Positions 23,709 to 33,096 of a stretch of DNA of 64,000 bases are shown here, one piece after another. Source of the DNA: Paenibacillus alvei DSM 29 (GTDB taxonomy: Bacteria; Bacillota; Bacilli; Paenibacillales; Paenibacillaceae); assembly GCF_000293805.1 (NCBI RefSeq), contig NZ_AMBZ01000023.1, forward strand, positions 45,429 through 109,428. Direction: 5' to 3'. The position numbers were made by a program, and so were the translations under genes. A model generated the notes under the pieces. That model ran no database searches and had not been told where the DNA came from. It saw nothing but the letters and a program-made list of their open reading frames with translations. Every line of letters begins with the position of its first letter. The stretch's first letter is position 1.

Positions 23709-26396
23709 ATGACCAAAAACTACGGAACCTTAAGTGAGGAACATGCTAGATTTCAAGCTCCGTTTGTTTGTAAGATCAGATTTTATATTCCGGAGAGAGG
23801 AACGAATGTAATCCAATCAAAAAACGCTGCTCATATTGGCTATATTGCAACACGTCCTGGTTCTGACTTTGGGGAAGAGGAGAAAGCATACCAGAACGAT
23901 AGCAGCCTTGATTTTGATAAAGAGATAGAAGGAGAGTTTCATGAGCCGGAGCCAGGGACTGCTGCAGGACACGTAAAGTATGCAGACGAACGTCCAGGAT
24001 CTCACGGTTTATTTTCTTATAGCGACGAGAAACCGAATTTGATGAAAATCCAAAAGGAGCTCGAGGAGCATAAAGGAATTGTTTACCGAGTTGTACTTAG
24101 TCTAACAGAAGGAGACGCAAAGAGGGTTGGCTTCACAGAGCGTGAAAAATGGGAGAACGCACTACGTGCTTCGGTTCCAGAAGCAGCAGCGAAAATGGGG
24201 ATCCCAGAAACAAACTTGAATTGGGTGGCCGCATTCCACCAAGAAAAGGGGCACCCTCATGTGCACCTTGTTATGTGGGAGAAAAATCCGGTTCGAAGAA
24301 GGGGCATTCTTAATGCCAAGTTAATGGAGGATGTAAAAAGGTCATTTGCAAGAGAAGTGTTCGCTGAAGAACGGATGATCCTTAATCAGGAGAAAACTGC
24401 AACAAGAGAATACATAAGAGGACTATCAAAAGAGCAATTAGGTAACGTTGTTGGTCTAATACGGGATGTTCGTGAGCTGCAGAAAGATGTTGAGCTTGAA
24501 CACCAGAGTATGGGGATTATTGATAACAGTATTGCACCTAAACTATACATGAATGATAAGCAAGATATTGCGGATCGATTGAATAGGCTTGGTGAGTTAT
24601 TACCAGATCGAGGTAGGATAGCTTTTCAGTACATGTCCCCAGAGATTAAATTGCATGTACTTGATACAACGAGATGGCTGCTAGATAAGCCGGCATTCTT
24701 TGATGCGAAGCAAAGATACTTGTCTTCAGTGGAGTGGATGACAAAACAGTATTCTTTTAAACCTGAAGACATTCAAAAGGCTAAAGATAAAGCGATGGCT
24801 GATCTTGAAAAGAGGGTAGCGCAGGTTGTATTACGAGCTGCTGCAGAATCAAAGAAAGATGTATATCTTAAAGTAGATCCGCAGCGAGCAGCTCTTGCCG
24901 TCCAACAATTCAGTAGGGCAAGCGGAAGGATTGTTGATACAAGGCCCATAGAGGTTATGCGCAGATCATTTGAAGCGTTACGTGAGATTGGATGCTCACC
25001 TGAATTTCAGCACAACTTGGCTCTAAAGTGGCTAGAAAAAGCAGAGATTGGAGTTACTGCAAATTCAATTGGTGGACTCATCAAAGACGTAAATAGTCAG
25101 CCCCGAAACGAGAATAACAATGACCAAGTAATGCATGAAGTAGCTGCGAATGTCCTTCGATTTGCTGGTCAAGAAAGGGAATCTGTAAAAAATATACTAG
25201 ATAGAGCAGGGGTAGAATCATCGGAAATTGAGCGGTTATTGAAGGCTTCTGACAAAAACCTCGATGCATCTGCCAAGTCATTGATTAGTGAAAGAGACTG
25301 GAAACGGTTCACAAACAATATGGGTATTAAAGCAGAATACCCATGGGAGATTAAAGAAGATCAAATAGTAATCCAGGAGCTTAAACAAGATGTTCTAAAT
25401 GGTTTTCGAAAAGGGAAGTTTCATAATGAGTTTGATTCACAAGAAAGGGGGTACATTGCTTTTTGCATGACCGTTGCTTTAAAACAGTTGGGGGTTTCGC
25501 CTCAAGAGAGAAAAGAAATTATGACTGAACTGAACAAAGAAAACCATATTCCAAACCTAAATAAAATTCTAAAGAAGGTAGATGAATCAGATACAAACTT
25601 CCTGAGAAAAGGAACATGGGAAAAGATTTGTAACGCCATTAACCAAGACCTTAAATACCCGTGGATTACAAAAGAGGTAATGGTATTGAATGCTGAAAAA
25701 TTTAGCGAAGCAATTCAAAAAATTGATAATAGCGTTCATAAAATTAATGAGATCAAAGAAGCAGAATGGACAGCAAAAACCTATATCTCATTCTTGAAAA
25801 ATAGTGAAGAGCGTTTGGATATTCGTGATCGTGTTGAGACATGGGCTCGTACCACTCAGAATCTACCTCAAATAGTTGTCGATAAGCTTCCTATTCTTGA
25901 AAAGAGATCAGGGGATATTGAGATACTTGCGAAGCAGATTGGTATACGAGATAAAGCTTATGAAAATGTAAAAAACTTTGCCAAGATTCTGTTTTCTGCG
26001 GGATTAGAATACGAACAAGTGAAGAACATGGTTGTAGATTGGAATCACAGGTCTGGGTCCGAGTTAAATATGGAAAAGATAACGGAATCGATTGAGTTCG
26101 TTGAAAAACAACATAATGAGTTAAAAATTTGGGGAAGAACGCCGGTTGTCAGTAAAAAAGATTACGAATCGTTAACGAACGTACTCGGAGCTCAATCTCC
26201 TTATATTTGGGTCAGTAAAAATAGTCATGATTATAACCAAAGTAATGGTTTGAATATCGCAAAGAAATTGTGGAAGTCGCTATGGAACGGGCTCGATCAG
26301 GAGCGAAATAAAACACTTGCACAAGGAGAGATGCTAAGACGAAGAAATGAAAAACGGCTTCAGCGAGAAGCTCAGAAAGAACAAGAAAAAGAATAG
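23709..26396 (+). CDS. MobL/MOBP-type relaxase
   Basis: 895 residues. The N-terminal 230 residues are a conjugative relaxase: the pattern HIGYIATRPGSDFG typical of MobL proteins, then the metal-binding triad HPHVH at residues 182-186. It nicks oriT, stays bound to the 5' end and is pumped into the recipient. The remaining 660 residues are helical with three related segments (DWKRFTNNMGIKAEYPW, TWEKICNAINQDLKYPW, DYESLTNVLGAQSPYIW) separated by acidic linkers, followed by a basic end. The repeats are not part of the nuclease and may be the secretion or DNA-binding region. Confidence 0.9.
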   Translation: MTKNYGTLSEEHARFQAPFVCKIRFYIPERGTNVIQSKNAAHIGYIATRPGSDFGEEEKAYQNDSSLDFDKEIEGEFHEPEPGTAAGHVKYADERPGSHGLFSYSDEKPNLMKIQKELEEHKGIVYRVVLSLTEGDAKRVGFTEREKWENALRASVPEAAAKMGIPETNLNWVAAFHQEKGHPHVHLVMWEKNPVRRRGILNAKLMEDVKRSFAREVFAEERMILNQEKTATREYIRGLSKEQLGNVVGLIRDVRELQKDVELEHQSMGIIDNSIAPKLYMNDKQDIADRLNRLGELLPDRGRIAFQYMSPEIKLHVLDTTRWLLDKPAFFDAKQRYLSSVEWMTKQYSFKPEDIQKAKDKAMADLEKRVAQVVLRAAAESKKDVYLKVDPQRAALAVQQFSRASGRIVDTRPIEVMRRSFEALREIGCSPEFQHNLALKWLEKAEIGVTANSIGGLIKDVNSQPRNENNNDQVMHEVAANVLRFAGQERESVKNILDRAGVESSEIERLLKASDKNLDASAKSLISERDWKRFTNNMGIKAEYPWEIKEDQIVIQELKQDVLNGFRKGKFHNEFDSQERGYIAFCMTVALKQLGVSPQERKEIMTELNKENHIPNLNKILKKVDESDTNFLRKGTWEKICNAINQDLKYPWITKEVMVLNAEKFSEAIQKIDNSVHKINEIKEAEWTAKTYISFLKNSEERLDIRDRVETWARTTQNLPQIVVDKLPILEKRSGDIEILAKQIGIRDKAYENVKNFAKILFSAGLEYEQVKNMVVDWNHRSGSELNMEKITESIEFVEKQHNELKIWGRTPVVSKKDYESLTNVLGAQSPYIWVSKNSHDYNQSNGLNIAKKLWKSLWNGLDQERNKTLAQGEMLRRRNEKRLQREAQKEQEKE

Positions 26397-26449
26397 ACGG
26401 TCATTAAGTTTGGATTATTTTAGACAATATTCGTGAAAATACTTCCATT

Positions 26450-26477
26450 TTGTCATAAAATTTGTCATACTTAATAC
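26450..26477 (+). promoter_or_regulatory. Possible promoter of the T4SS operon
   Basis: TTGTCA (26450-26455), a 16-bp spacer and TAATAC (26472-26477), about 108 bp before the first gene's ATG. A tandem TTTGTCATA direct repeat overlaps it and could be an operator. Confidence 0.35.
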
Positions 26478-26584
26478 CGATACCAATGGGTCTTTTGGTT
26501 CAATGTCTTAATTAGTTTAGGAAAATACACCTAAACAAGATATGAGCTTTAAGACCTTTTATTTTGGGAGAGGAGGTGGTACAA

Positions 26585-26981
26585 ATGTACCAGTCTATTG
26601 AATCGAATTTGGAAAAACGATTGAAAGTGAGGGGGGAGAGTGGGAAGAACAAGAGTCTCAGGGCGTTTGATGTTATCTCCATTGGCTCAAGAATGCTGGG
26701 ATCAAGCTAAAAAAACGCGAGGGGCGCAGACGAGGCTTCTTGAAAACTCAATTGAGTACTATATACATCACTTTCCTTCGGCTTTAACCGAGTTAACATC
26801 CGAACATGATTCATCTGAGCGAGTAATTGAATATCATTTGAATCACGGGACTCAATTTGAAATGAAGCTCATCATTAAATTATTAACTCAAATTGCAGAG
26901 TCACAGGGCTTGCCCATTGATCAGATTGCGAAAGAGTTAGTAGGTGCCAAAAACGATATTCAAGAAAGTGAATACGGATAA
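26585..26981 (+). CDS. Small T4SS-operon protein, frameshifted start
   Basis: The start with the best ribosome site (AGAGGAGGTGG) is ATG 26585, beginning MYQSIESNLEKRLKVRG. That frame ends after 41 codons. A run of six G (26631-26636), if five, joins it to the frame from 26640, whose product continues RTRVSGRLMLSPLAQECWDQ for 113 residues. The alternative is that GTG 26640 is the true start. The protein is soluble and helical, with a stretch (AQTRLLENSIEYYI) like a small DNA-binding or ribbon-helix-helix protein. Its last codon overlaps the virD4 ATG. Confidence 0.55.
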
Positions 26982-28879
26982 TGAAAAACTACTTAAAACC
27001 AAAATGGATTTCATTGTACTTTATTTTGCTAGTAGACATACTTGTTCTCCCTTCACTGATTTTGCTTCCAGAATATGTAGTCAAATATCAATTTGAAGCT
27101 GCATCCCATTGGTTTAAGGATTTTAGTGTTATATCATCAATCACCCAGATCATACATAATAGTTTTTTGCTCAAGATCTGGCTGTTTATGCAATTCATTG
27201 TTTTTGCTTTGGTTATCTTAATCTTTTGGAAAGACACCCCAGGCAAGAAAAATAAGATGCAAGATATTGGGGGACCCGAAGCTGCTGGTTCTGGCCAGTT
27301 CGGTACCAGTCGCTGGCAATCCGAAAAAGAAATAGCTAAAACCACGGCAACATGGAAATTTCATGAGATGGTTTTAGCAGGTGGAATTGTACTTGGAGCT
27401 TTACTTGATCGCGGTAGACAGTTTGCCTATATCGATAAAGACGATGCGAACACTATCATCATTGGGGCAACAAGATCAGGTAAAACACGAAGACTTATCT
27501 TCCCAACCATCTGGATGTTAGCACATGCCGGTGAGTCCATGATTATTACGGATCCCAAAGGTGAACTGTATGATCGGACATCAACAAGCTTGAGAAAAAG
27601 GGGCTACAACGTTCGATTTATAGATTTTCGTAAACCTGGTCAAGGAAATCGTATCAATTACATGGAGCCAGTCTTAAAAGCATTACGTGAAAAGAATGTT
27701 CCAGAGGCCACCAAGCATGCTTGGACGATTGCTCATATGTTTGTTTACCAAAAACCTGGTTCTGATAAAGGAGAGTCCATCTGGCGTGATGGTGCAGAAT
27801 CGGTTATTGCGGCACTAATTCTAGCTGTGGCTATGGAAGCTCCATCGGAAAAACAGAAACATATGTATTCTGTTTATAAAATGCTCGTAGAACTCGGAAG
27901 AGTACAAAAGGTCAAAGTGGGAAATCAGATTATTGATTATGTACCTCTAAATGACTATATGGAAAGGCTGCCGCTGGATCATCCAGCAAGAGATGCGTAT
28001 GCAACAGCGTTTCTGGCACCAGAACGTACACGAGGTAGTTTCTTCTCATCAGTTTCAGCTCATTTGCGTTTATTTGCTGATCCTTCTGTTGCTTATCTTA
28101 CTTCATACCAGGATCACGAACTTATTGGGGCTGGTAGAGAAAAAACAGCTGTATTCCTCATTATTCCGGACGAGGATACTACAAGACATCCATACGCTGC
28201 GCTGTATGTAAATCAGACCTATGATGCCCTAGTCGAGTATGCAAATGAATGCGGTGGCCGACTTCCGATTCGTGTAAACATGCTTCTTGATGAGTTTGGT
28301 AATATGCCGCCTTTCCCTGATTTTGATACTAAGCTAACAGTTTCACTAGGACGTGGTATTCGATGGAATATGGTTATCCAAGCCTATGGTCAGCTGACAC
28401 AAAAATACGGAGAACATGTGGCAGATACCATAAAAGGTAATGCCCAGAATACCATTTATCTACGCACTAACGACAATAAAACAGCTGAAGATTTAAGTAA
28501 ACGAACGGGAATGTACACCATTGCCACGGAAGGTAGCTCATATAACGTGGGTCAACATCATGTGAATCGTGGTGGTTCATCTTCTTTTACAGGGCGAAGA
28601 TTGCTAACACCCGACGAAATTCTAAAATGGCCAAGGGACATGTCCCTAGTTTTACGCGGGGGGATGAACCCAACAAGATTACCGTTACCTGATTTAAGTC
28701 TTTGGCCAGCAGATCAAGAGTTTAAATCCATTGAGGATGATGAAAAGAGAGTAATTCATAAAGTTGATATGTTTATTCCAAACTTGAATCAATCTAGCTC
28801 TTACTCATCAGATGAACTCGAAGTACAAGAAGAAACTGCAGCATCATCTGATACTGATATGTTTATGGATGTCGATTAA
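26981..28879 (+). CDS. VirD4/TraG-type coupling protein
   Basis: 632 residues. Two N-terminal membrane helices (about 10-30 and 65-83), then an ATPase with Walker A GATRSGKT at residues 162-169, a following TDPKGELY (Walker B-like) and LDEFGNMPPFPDF (second acidic motif). This coupling ATPase binds the relaxase-DNA complex and feeds it into the secretion channel. The acidic C-terminal tail (ELEVQEETAASSDTD) could contact substrates. Translation is coupled to the gene before (TAATG). Confidence 0.95.
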   Translation: MKNYLKPKWISLYFILLVDILVLPSLILLPEYVVKYQFEAASHWFKDFSVISSITQIIHNSFLLKIWLFMQFIVFALVILIFWKDTPGKKNKMQDIGGPEAAGSGQFGTSRWQSEKEIAKTTATWKFHEMVLAGGIVLGALLDRGRQFAYIDKDDANTIIIGATRSGKTRRLIFPTIWMLAHAGESMIITDPKGELYDRTSTSLRKRGYNVRFIDFRKPGQGNRINYMEPVLKALREKNVPEATKHAWTIAHMFVYQKPGSDKGESIWRDGAESVIAALILAVAMEAPSEKQKHMYSVYKMLVELGRVQKVKVGNQIIDYVPLNDYMERLPLDHPARDAYATAFLAPERTRGSFFSSVSAHLRLFADPSVAYLTSYQDHELIGAGREKTAVFLIIPDEDTTRHPYAALYVNQTYDALVEYANECGGRLPIRVNMLLDEFGNMPPFPDFDTKLTVSLGRGIRWNMVIQAYGQLTQKYGEHVADTIKGNAQNTIYLRTNDNKTAEDLSKRTGMYTIATEGSSYNVGQHHVNRGGSSSFTGRRLLTPDEILKWPRDMSLVLRGGMNPTRLPLPDLSLWPADQEFKSIEDDEKRVIHKVDMFIPNLNQSSSYSSDELEVQEETAASSDTDMFMDVD

Positions 28880-28900
28880 TTCTTGAGGAGTGTGTTTCTT

Positions 28901-29245
28901 ATGAGAGACAAATTGAAAGCAGTTTATGAAAGTAAGACACTTCGTCTTTTCTGCATGTTTACTATGATCATGATGTTTGCGGCTATGCCTGCTTTTGCGT
29001 CACAACCCAAAATCGTATCTGGAGCAATCAACCTGGCCAACGCTGCTTTTACTTGGCTGCTCGCTATTATCCCGGTTACAGCTATCCTTATGTTTGCATG
29101 GCATTCTTGGATGAAGTCATTAGCTGATGGCGAGTCCGGCGCTGTGGCGGAAAGAAATAAGAAAATGAAGAATGTAATCATCTATTCTTCAATAGCGATG
29201 GGTGCATCCGGATTAGTTGCTTTATTAACCTCATACCTTAAATAG
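28901..29245 (+). CDS. VirB2/TrbC-like small membrane protein
   Basis: 114 residues from ATG 28901 (GAGGAG 10 nt upstream). A cleavable-looking first helix ends in PAFASQ, followed by two more hydrophobic helices (WLLAIIPVTAILMFAW and IIYSSIAMGASGLVALL). This is the layout of VirB2-type pilins in Gram-positive conjugation loci. Position after virD4 and before the VirB6-like gene supports it. A true pilus has not been shown for such systems. Confidence 0.65.
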   Translation: MRDKLKAVYESKTLRLFCMFTMIMMFAAMPAFASQPKIVSGAINLANAAFTWLLAIIPVTAILMFAWHSWMKSLADGESGAVAERNKKMKNVIIYSSIAMGASGLVALLTSYLK

Positions 29246-29280
29246 TTTGACGGTTTTTTCTATATATAGGGGGTGACACT

Positions 29281-30177
29281 TTGTTACGACCACAACCTTT
29301 GTGGAACCCGATTGGTGATATGATCCAAGAATCAATAGAAAAGTGGTTTACTAATCTTGCAGCAGATGCCGTAAATGCTTTCCTTGAATTTTTAAACGCT
29401 GTCAATGGTATTTCAAGTAGTGTATTGGATCTACCAGTCGTTATCGATGCGATCGCATATTCACAAGTATTGGCACTAGCGATATTGGTTGCGAAATTTG
29501 CCTTTGAAATATGGTATAACAACATACTTCGTCAAGATGGGGATTCGGATGCAGATCTATCGGGAGTATATTTAAGAGGAAGCCAAGCAATTGCAGTTGT
29601 AAGTGCAGTTCCATGGATCGTTAGGCAAGCCTACAAATGGGGCTCGGACATAGCCGGAGATGTTGCGGCATTACCGGGCGTTAATTATCAAACCATGAGG
29701 ACACCGCTTGAGCAACTTATCCATTCGGCTTTGAGTTCTCAATTTTATCCGCTGCTGATCTCACTTGCTGTTCTGTTCGCATTAATCATTTTGATTATTG
29801 TATTAGTACAAACCTTCATTAGGGCAGCTGAATTAGCAGTCGCTGCAGCGGTAGGTTCGTTTATGGCTTTAGGACTTACTAACCCCAACAGTCAGGCGTT
29901 CCAATCCTGGTGGAGAGAAGTCCTCAATTTGTCTCTTGCCCAAGCCGTTCAAATGTTTTTAATAAAGTGCAGTTTTTTTGCACTCCTTAACTTTAATGCA
30001 GCAGCTTGGGTTAATGTCATGTTGTTTGTTGGATTTGTATGGGTTACCTATAAATCACCAACCATTCTCAAACAATACGTATATTCAACAGGATTTGGTC
30101 GGGCGACTGCAGGAGCTGCTCAACAGGCCGGTTCAATGGCAATCATGCGAAGAGTTATGTCCAAAGGGGTGAAGTAG
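29281..30177 (+). CDS. VirB6/TrbL-like conjugation channel protein
   Basis: 298 residues, TTG start with GGGGGTG 8 nt upstream. At least five hydrophobic spans. The pattern IRAAELAVAAAVGSFMALGL and the C-terminal end (KGVK) match TrsL/VirB6-like polytopic proteins, which form the inner channel of the T4SS. It sits next to the PrgI-like gene, as in other Gram-positive loci. Confidence 0.75.
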   Translation: MLRPQPLWNPIGDMIQESIEKWFTNLAADAVNAFLEFLNAVNGISSSVLDLPVVIDAIAYSQVLALAILVAKFAFEIWYNNILRQDGDSDADLSGVYLRGSQAIAVVSAVPWIVRQAYKWGSDIAGDVAALPGVNYQTMRTPLEQLIHSALSSQFYPLLISLAVLFALIILIIVLVQTFIRAAELAVAAAVGSFMALGLTNPNSQAFQSWWREVLNLSLAQAVQMFLIKCSFFALLNFNAAAWVNVMLFVGFVWVTYKSPTILKQYVYSTGFGRATAGAAQQAGSMAIMRRVMSKGVK

Positions 30178-30178
30178 A

Positions 30179-30532
30179 TTGGGAAATGAGCTCTACGATG
30201 AAGATGATTTTGCATCGAAAAATGAAACTGTGTATTTTATACCGAAAAACGTAAGATCTCGGTTTGAATTTTTGCCTGGTTTTGGAGTTCGAGAATTACT
30301 TATCACATTAACGGGAGCAGTAATTGGATTGGCTATTGCTTTTATAGTCTACCTTTTCACCCAACATATTCTGTCCTTTGTATTGGTGGGTTTGGTTGGG
30401 GGCTTATCGTTCTTCTTGGCTAAACCGGATCCGAGAACGGGGAAAAATGCACTTGATCTATTAAAAGATATTCAGAGTTACAAGTCTCGACCAAAACGAT
30501 ATTTTTATCGCTACGGAGATGGTAGGGGCTAA
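30179..30532 (+). CDS. PrgI/VirB3-like membrane protein
   Basis: 117 residues, TTG start. The N-terminal soluble part (YFIPKNVRSRFEFLPGFGVR), two adjacent helices (ELLITLTGAVIGLAIAFIV and SFVLVGLVGGLSFFLA) and the end KPDPRTGKNALDLLKDI are typical of the PrgI family, the VirB3 equivalent in Gram-positive conjugation. It partners with VirB4. Confidence 0.85.
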   Translation: MGNELYDEDDFASKNETVYFIPKNVRSRFEFLPGFGVRELLITLTGAVIGLAIAFIVYLFTQHILSFVLVGLVGGLSFFLAKPDPRTGKNALDLLKDIQSYKSRPKRYFYRYGDGRG

Positions 30533-30571
30533 GGCCACTACCTCTCTTTACTACAATCAGAGGTGAGGAGT

Positions 30572-31255
30572 ATGGGACTGAAAGATAGGTTGAAACAGCA
30601 TGCAAAAGGTGAGAACAAAAAGGCTCCAGGTAAAAAAGTGAGTAATGCATCGTCTACGAATCCGTCTACACAGACATGGATGCCAATAAAAGATATCAAT
30701 AACAATTTGTTGTACCGGAAAGACTCGATGATTGTAGCTACAATACGCGTTCAGCCGGTCAATTTGGATCTGTTAAGTAACAATGAGAAGAGTAGAAAAA
30801 TAAAACAACTTGAAGAACAGATAAATGGGATAAATTATAAACTCCAGATTCTTTCTATTGCGAAACCAGTTGATTTAGACGGCTTTATCCTCAAGATGGA
30901 ACATGCAAAGCAGCAAGCAGATGGAAATTTAGAGATACGGCTATTAAGTCACTATATTGAACAAGCAACCTACAAGGCGATTAGCGGAGAGGCACTAGAG
31001 CGCCATTTTTATATTCTAATACCAGCCGAATTAGGTAAGAAGCCCGAGCTAGATGAGCAAATGCTAATTCAAAGGGCGTCTGAACTCGCTTCAAGCCTGA
31101 CATCTGCAGAGCTATTCAGTCATGTATGTAGTGATCCTGAACTGCAAGATCTACAATTTATCTTTAATAATCCAAATCAAGCTGCATATGAGCGCTCACC
31201 TTTGACGGCAACTTCCATTCCGCCTGTTTATTTTGCAGAGGAGGTATATCAATGA
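30572..31255 (+). CDS. TrsD-like conjugation protein
   Basis: 227 residues from ATG 30572. It lies between the PrgI-like and VirB4-like genes, the TrsD position in staphylococcal trs loci. Sequence shows a basic N-terminus, then PIKDINNNLLYRKDSMIVAT, a pattern seen at the start of VirB4-associated proteins. No membrane helix. Overlap with virB4 is 4 nt (ATGA). Function in the family is not well defined; it is thought to act with the VirB4 ATPase. Confidence 0.7.
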   Translation: MGLKDRLKQHAKGENKKAPGKKVSNASSTNPSTQTWMPIKDINNNLLYRKDSMIVATIRVQPVNLDLLSNNEKSRKIKQLEEQINGINYKLQILSIAKPVDLDGFILKMEHAKQQADGNLEIRLLSHYIEQATYKAISGEALERHFYILIPAELGKKPELDEQMLIQRASELASSLTSAELFSHVCSDPELQDLQFIFNNPNQAAYERSPLTATSIPPVYFAEEVYQ

Positions 31256-33096
31256 GTGCAACAGTCAAAAAGAAGAAAAAAGGTAGTCAAACTGCTGCCC
31301 CTGCAATGACGGGTCTGTTAGATATTATCAGTCCTACAGCAATTAATTTTCAAAATAAAACAATCATCAATGGGGAGCTTTACCAGCGTACGCTGGTGGT
31401 TATTGATTACCCAGAACGTGTGAACGCAGGATGGCTCTCAAAAGTAGCGACAATTCCTGGTGTTGTGTTCAGTTGCCATTTATCACCGACAGACCCTTAT
31501 GCACTGATTGAACAAATTAATATTTCAATGGGGGAACTTGAAGGGAAAATCATTCAAGGTGGAAATCCTCTATTGATGCAGCGTACAGCAAGTCAGCTTA
31601 AAGGCGCGAAACATCTGATTAAAAAAATTGACACGGAACAACAAGCAGTTTTCTTTGCAACGGTTGTGTTACTAGTGAGTGCAAATGACTCAGATACGCT
31701 GCAGCAGAGAGTAAAGAGAGTAGAATCCATTTTGTCAGCATCGGGGATGCGTGGACGAACACCTATGTTTAGGCAAGAAGATGCTTTCAAATCTGTAGGG
31801 CCGTATGGTCATCTTGTTCCGGAAATCGAACAAATTGGGGCACGTAATATGCCGGTAGAAACTATCGCAGCGATGTACCCATTCGTCTACTCCGGGATCA
31901 ATGATGGAGATGGCATTCTACTAGGAGCAGACAAGTTAGGTGGGATTGTTCTCGTTGATTTCTGGCTACGAGAAGGCAGCCGTACTAATTCGAATGTAAC
32001 TGTATTAGGAAGGCCTGGGGTGGGTAAATCAACGATCATCAAAAAAATACTGATGGCTGAATATGCGCGTGGTACTAAAGTCCTTATCATCGACCCTGAA
32101 AGTGAGTACAAAGATCTTTGTAAAAACCTTGGAGGAGATCGCATTATTTGTAGCGGTGGTTCCAGAGGGCGAATAAATCCATTGCAGGTACGCGCAGTTC
32201 CGAAGGATGACGAAGACGAAGAAGAAAAACTCTATACGGAAGAAGACGAAAGTAAGGGGGCTTTAGGTTTACACTTTCAGACCCTTAGAACCTTTTTCCG
32301 CTTATATCTAAAAGAACTAAGTAGGATTCAAAAGGGGTTACTTGAAATTGCTCTAGAGAATGTATACGCAGCAAAGGAAATTTACTGGTCCACGGATCCT
32401 TCAACTATTCCAAATGACGGATGGCCGACAATCGTCGATTTATATAATTACTGTGAAGATGAATCCAATAAAGATAGTCGTGATAAAGATCAATGGAGAG
32501 AACTCGCGCTCTATCTTAGACCTGCTGCAATTGGTGCGGATAAAGCTTTATGGGCGGGACAAACAACTATTAAAGCGGACTCTAGATTTGTTTGTCTAGA
32601 CATAAATGGACTTCTTGATGCTGATGAAGAGGTTCGAAAAGCGCAATTTTTTAATGTACTCTCCTGGGCGTGGAACAAGATTGTAGAAGATCGAAGTGAA
32701 AAGGTTATTTTGGCAGTAGATGAAACTTACTTGCTTGTAGATCCAGAAGCTCCGCAGCCACTTCAGTTTTTGCGTAATACTTCAAAACGTATTCGGAAAT
32801 ACGAAGGCGGCCTAATGGTTATTACTCATAACATGATTGACTTTATGGATCCTGCAGTTAGACGGTATGGTCAAGCCCTTTTGGATAACCCGGTATACAA
32901 GATCATCATGGGACAGGGAGATAACGACGTTGATGCACTTAGAAAGCTCATGTCTTTATCAGAAAAAGAAGTAGAGACCTTATTAAAAGGTAACCGAAGT
33001 GAGGCTTTGTTTGTAGCCGGAGCGAGGAGAATACATGCCAAGTTTGAAGTTTCTCCGTTCGAGTTATCTATGTTCGGTAAAGGTGGCGGTCGCTGA
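31252..33096 (+). CDS. VirB4-like conjugation ATPase
   Basis: 614 residues. A VirB4 N-terminal domain precedes the ATPase, with Walker A GRPGVGKST at 253-261, Walker B-like VLIIDPESEY soon after and AVDETYLLVDPEAP. It powers assembly and substrate transfer in the T4SS. An acidic insertion (DDEDEEEKLYTEEDES) follows the first ATPase strand. The stop overlaps the next start by one base. Confidence 0.95.
   Translation: MSATVKKKKKGSQTAAPAMTGLLDIISPTAINFQNKTIINGELYQRTLVVIDYPERVNAGWLSKVATIPGVVFSCHLSPTDPYALIEQINISMGELEGKIIQGGNPLLMQRTASQLKGAKHLIKKIDTEQQAVFFATVVLLVSANDSDTLQQRVKRVESILSASGMRGRTPMFRQEDAFKSVGPYGHLVPEIEQIGARNMPVETIAAMYPFVYSGINDGDGILLGADKLGGIVLVDFWLREGSRTNSNVTVLGRPGVGKSTIIKKILMAEYARGTKVLIIDPESEYKDLCKNLGGDRIICSGGSRGRINPLQVRAVPKDDEDEEEKLYTEEDESKGALGLHFQTLRTFFRLYLKELSRIQKGLLEIALENVYAAKEIYWSTDPSTIPNDGWPTIVDLYNYCEDESNKDSRDKDQWRELALYLRPAAIGADKALWAGQTTIKADSRFVCLDINGLLDADEEVRKAQFFNVLSWAWNKIVEDRSEKVILAVDETYLLVDPEAPQPLQFLRNTSKRIRKYEGGLMVITHNMIDFMDPAVRRYGQALLDNPVYKIIMGQGDNDVDALRKLMSLSEKEVETLLKGNRSEALFVAGARRIHAKFEVSPFELSMFGKGGGR

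Noticed and set aside
30572..33096. Split VirB4
   Set aside because: The 614-residue protein already has a full VirB4 N-domain plus ATPase, so the 227-residue neighbour is a separate TrsD-like gene.
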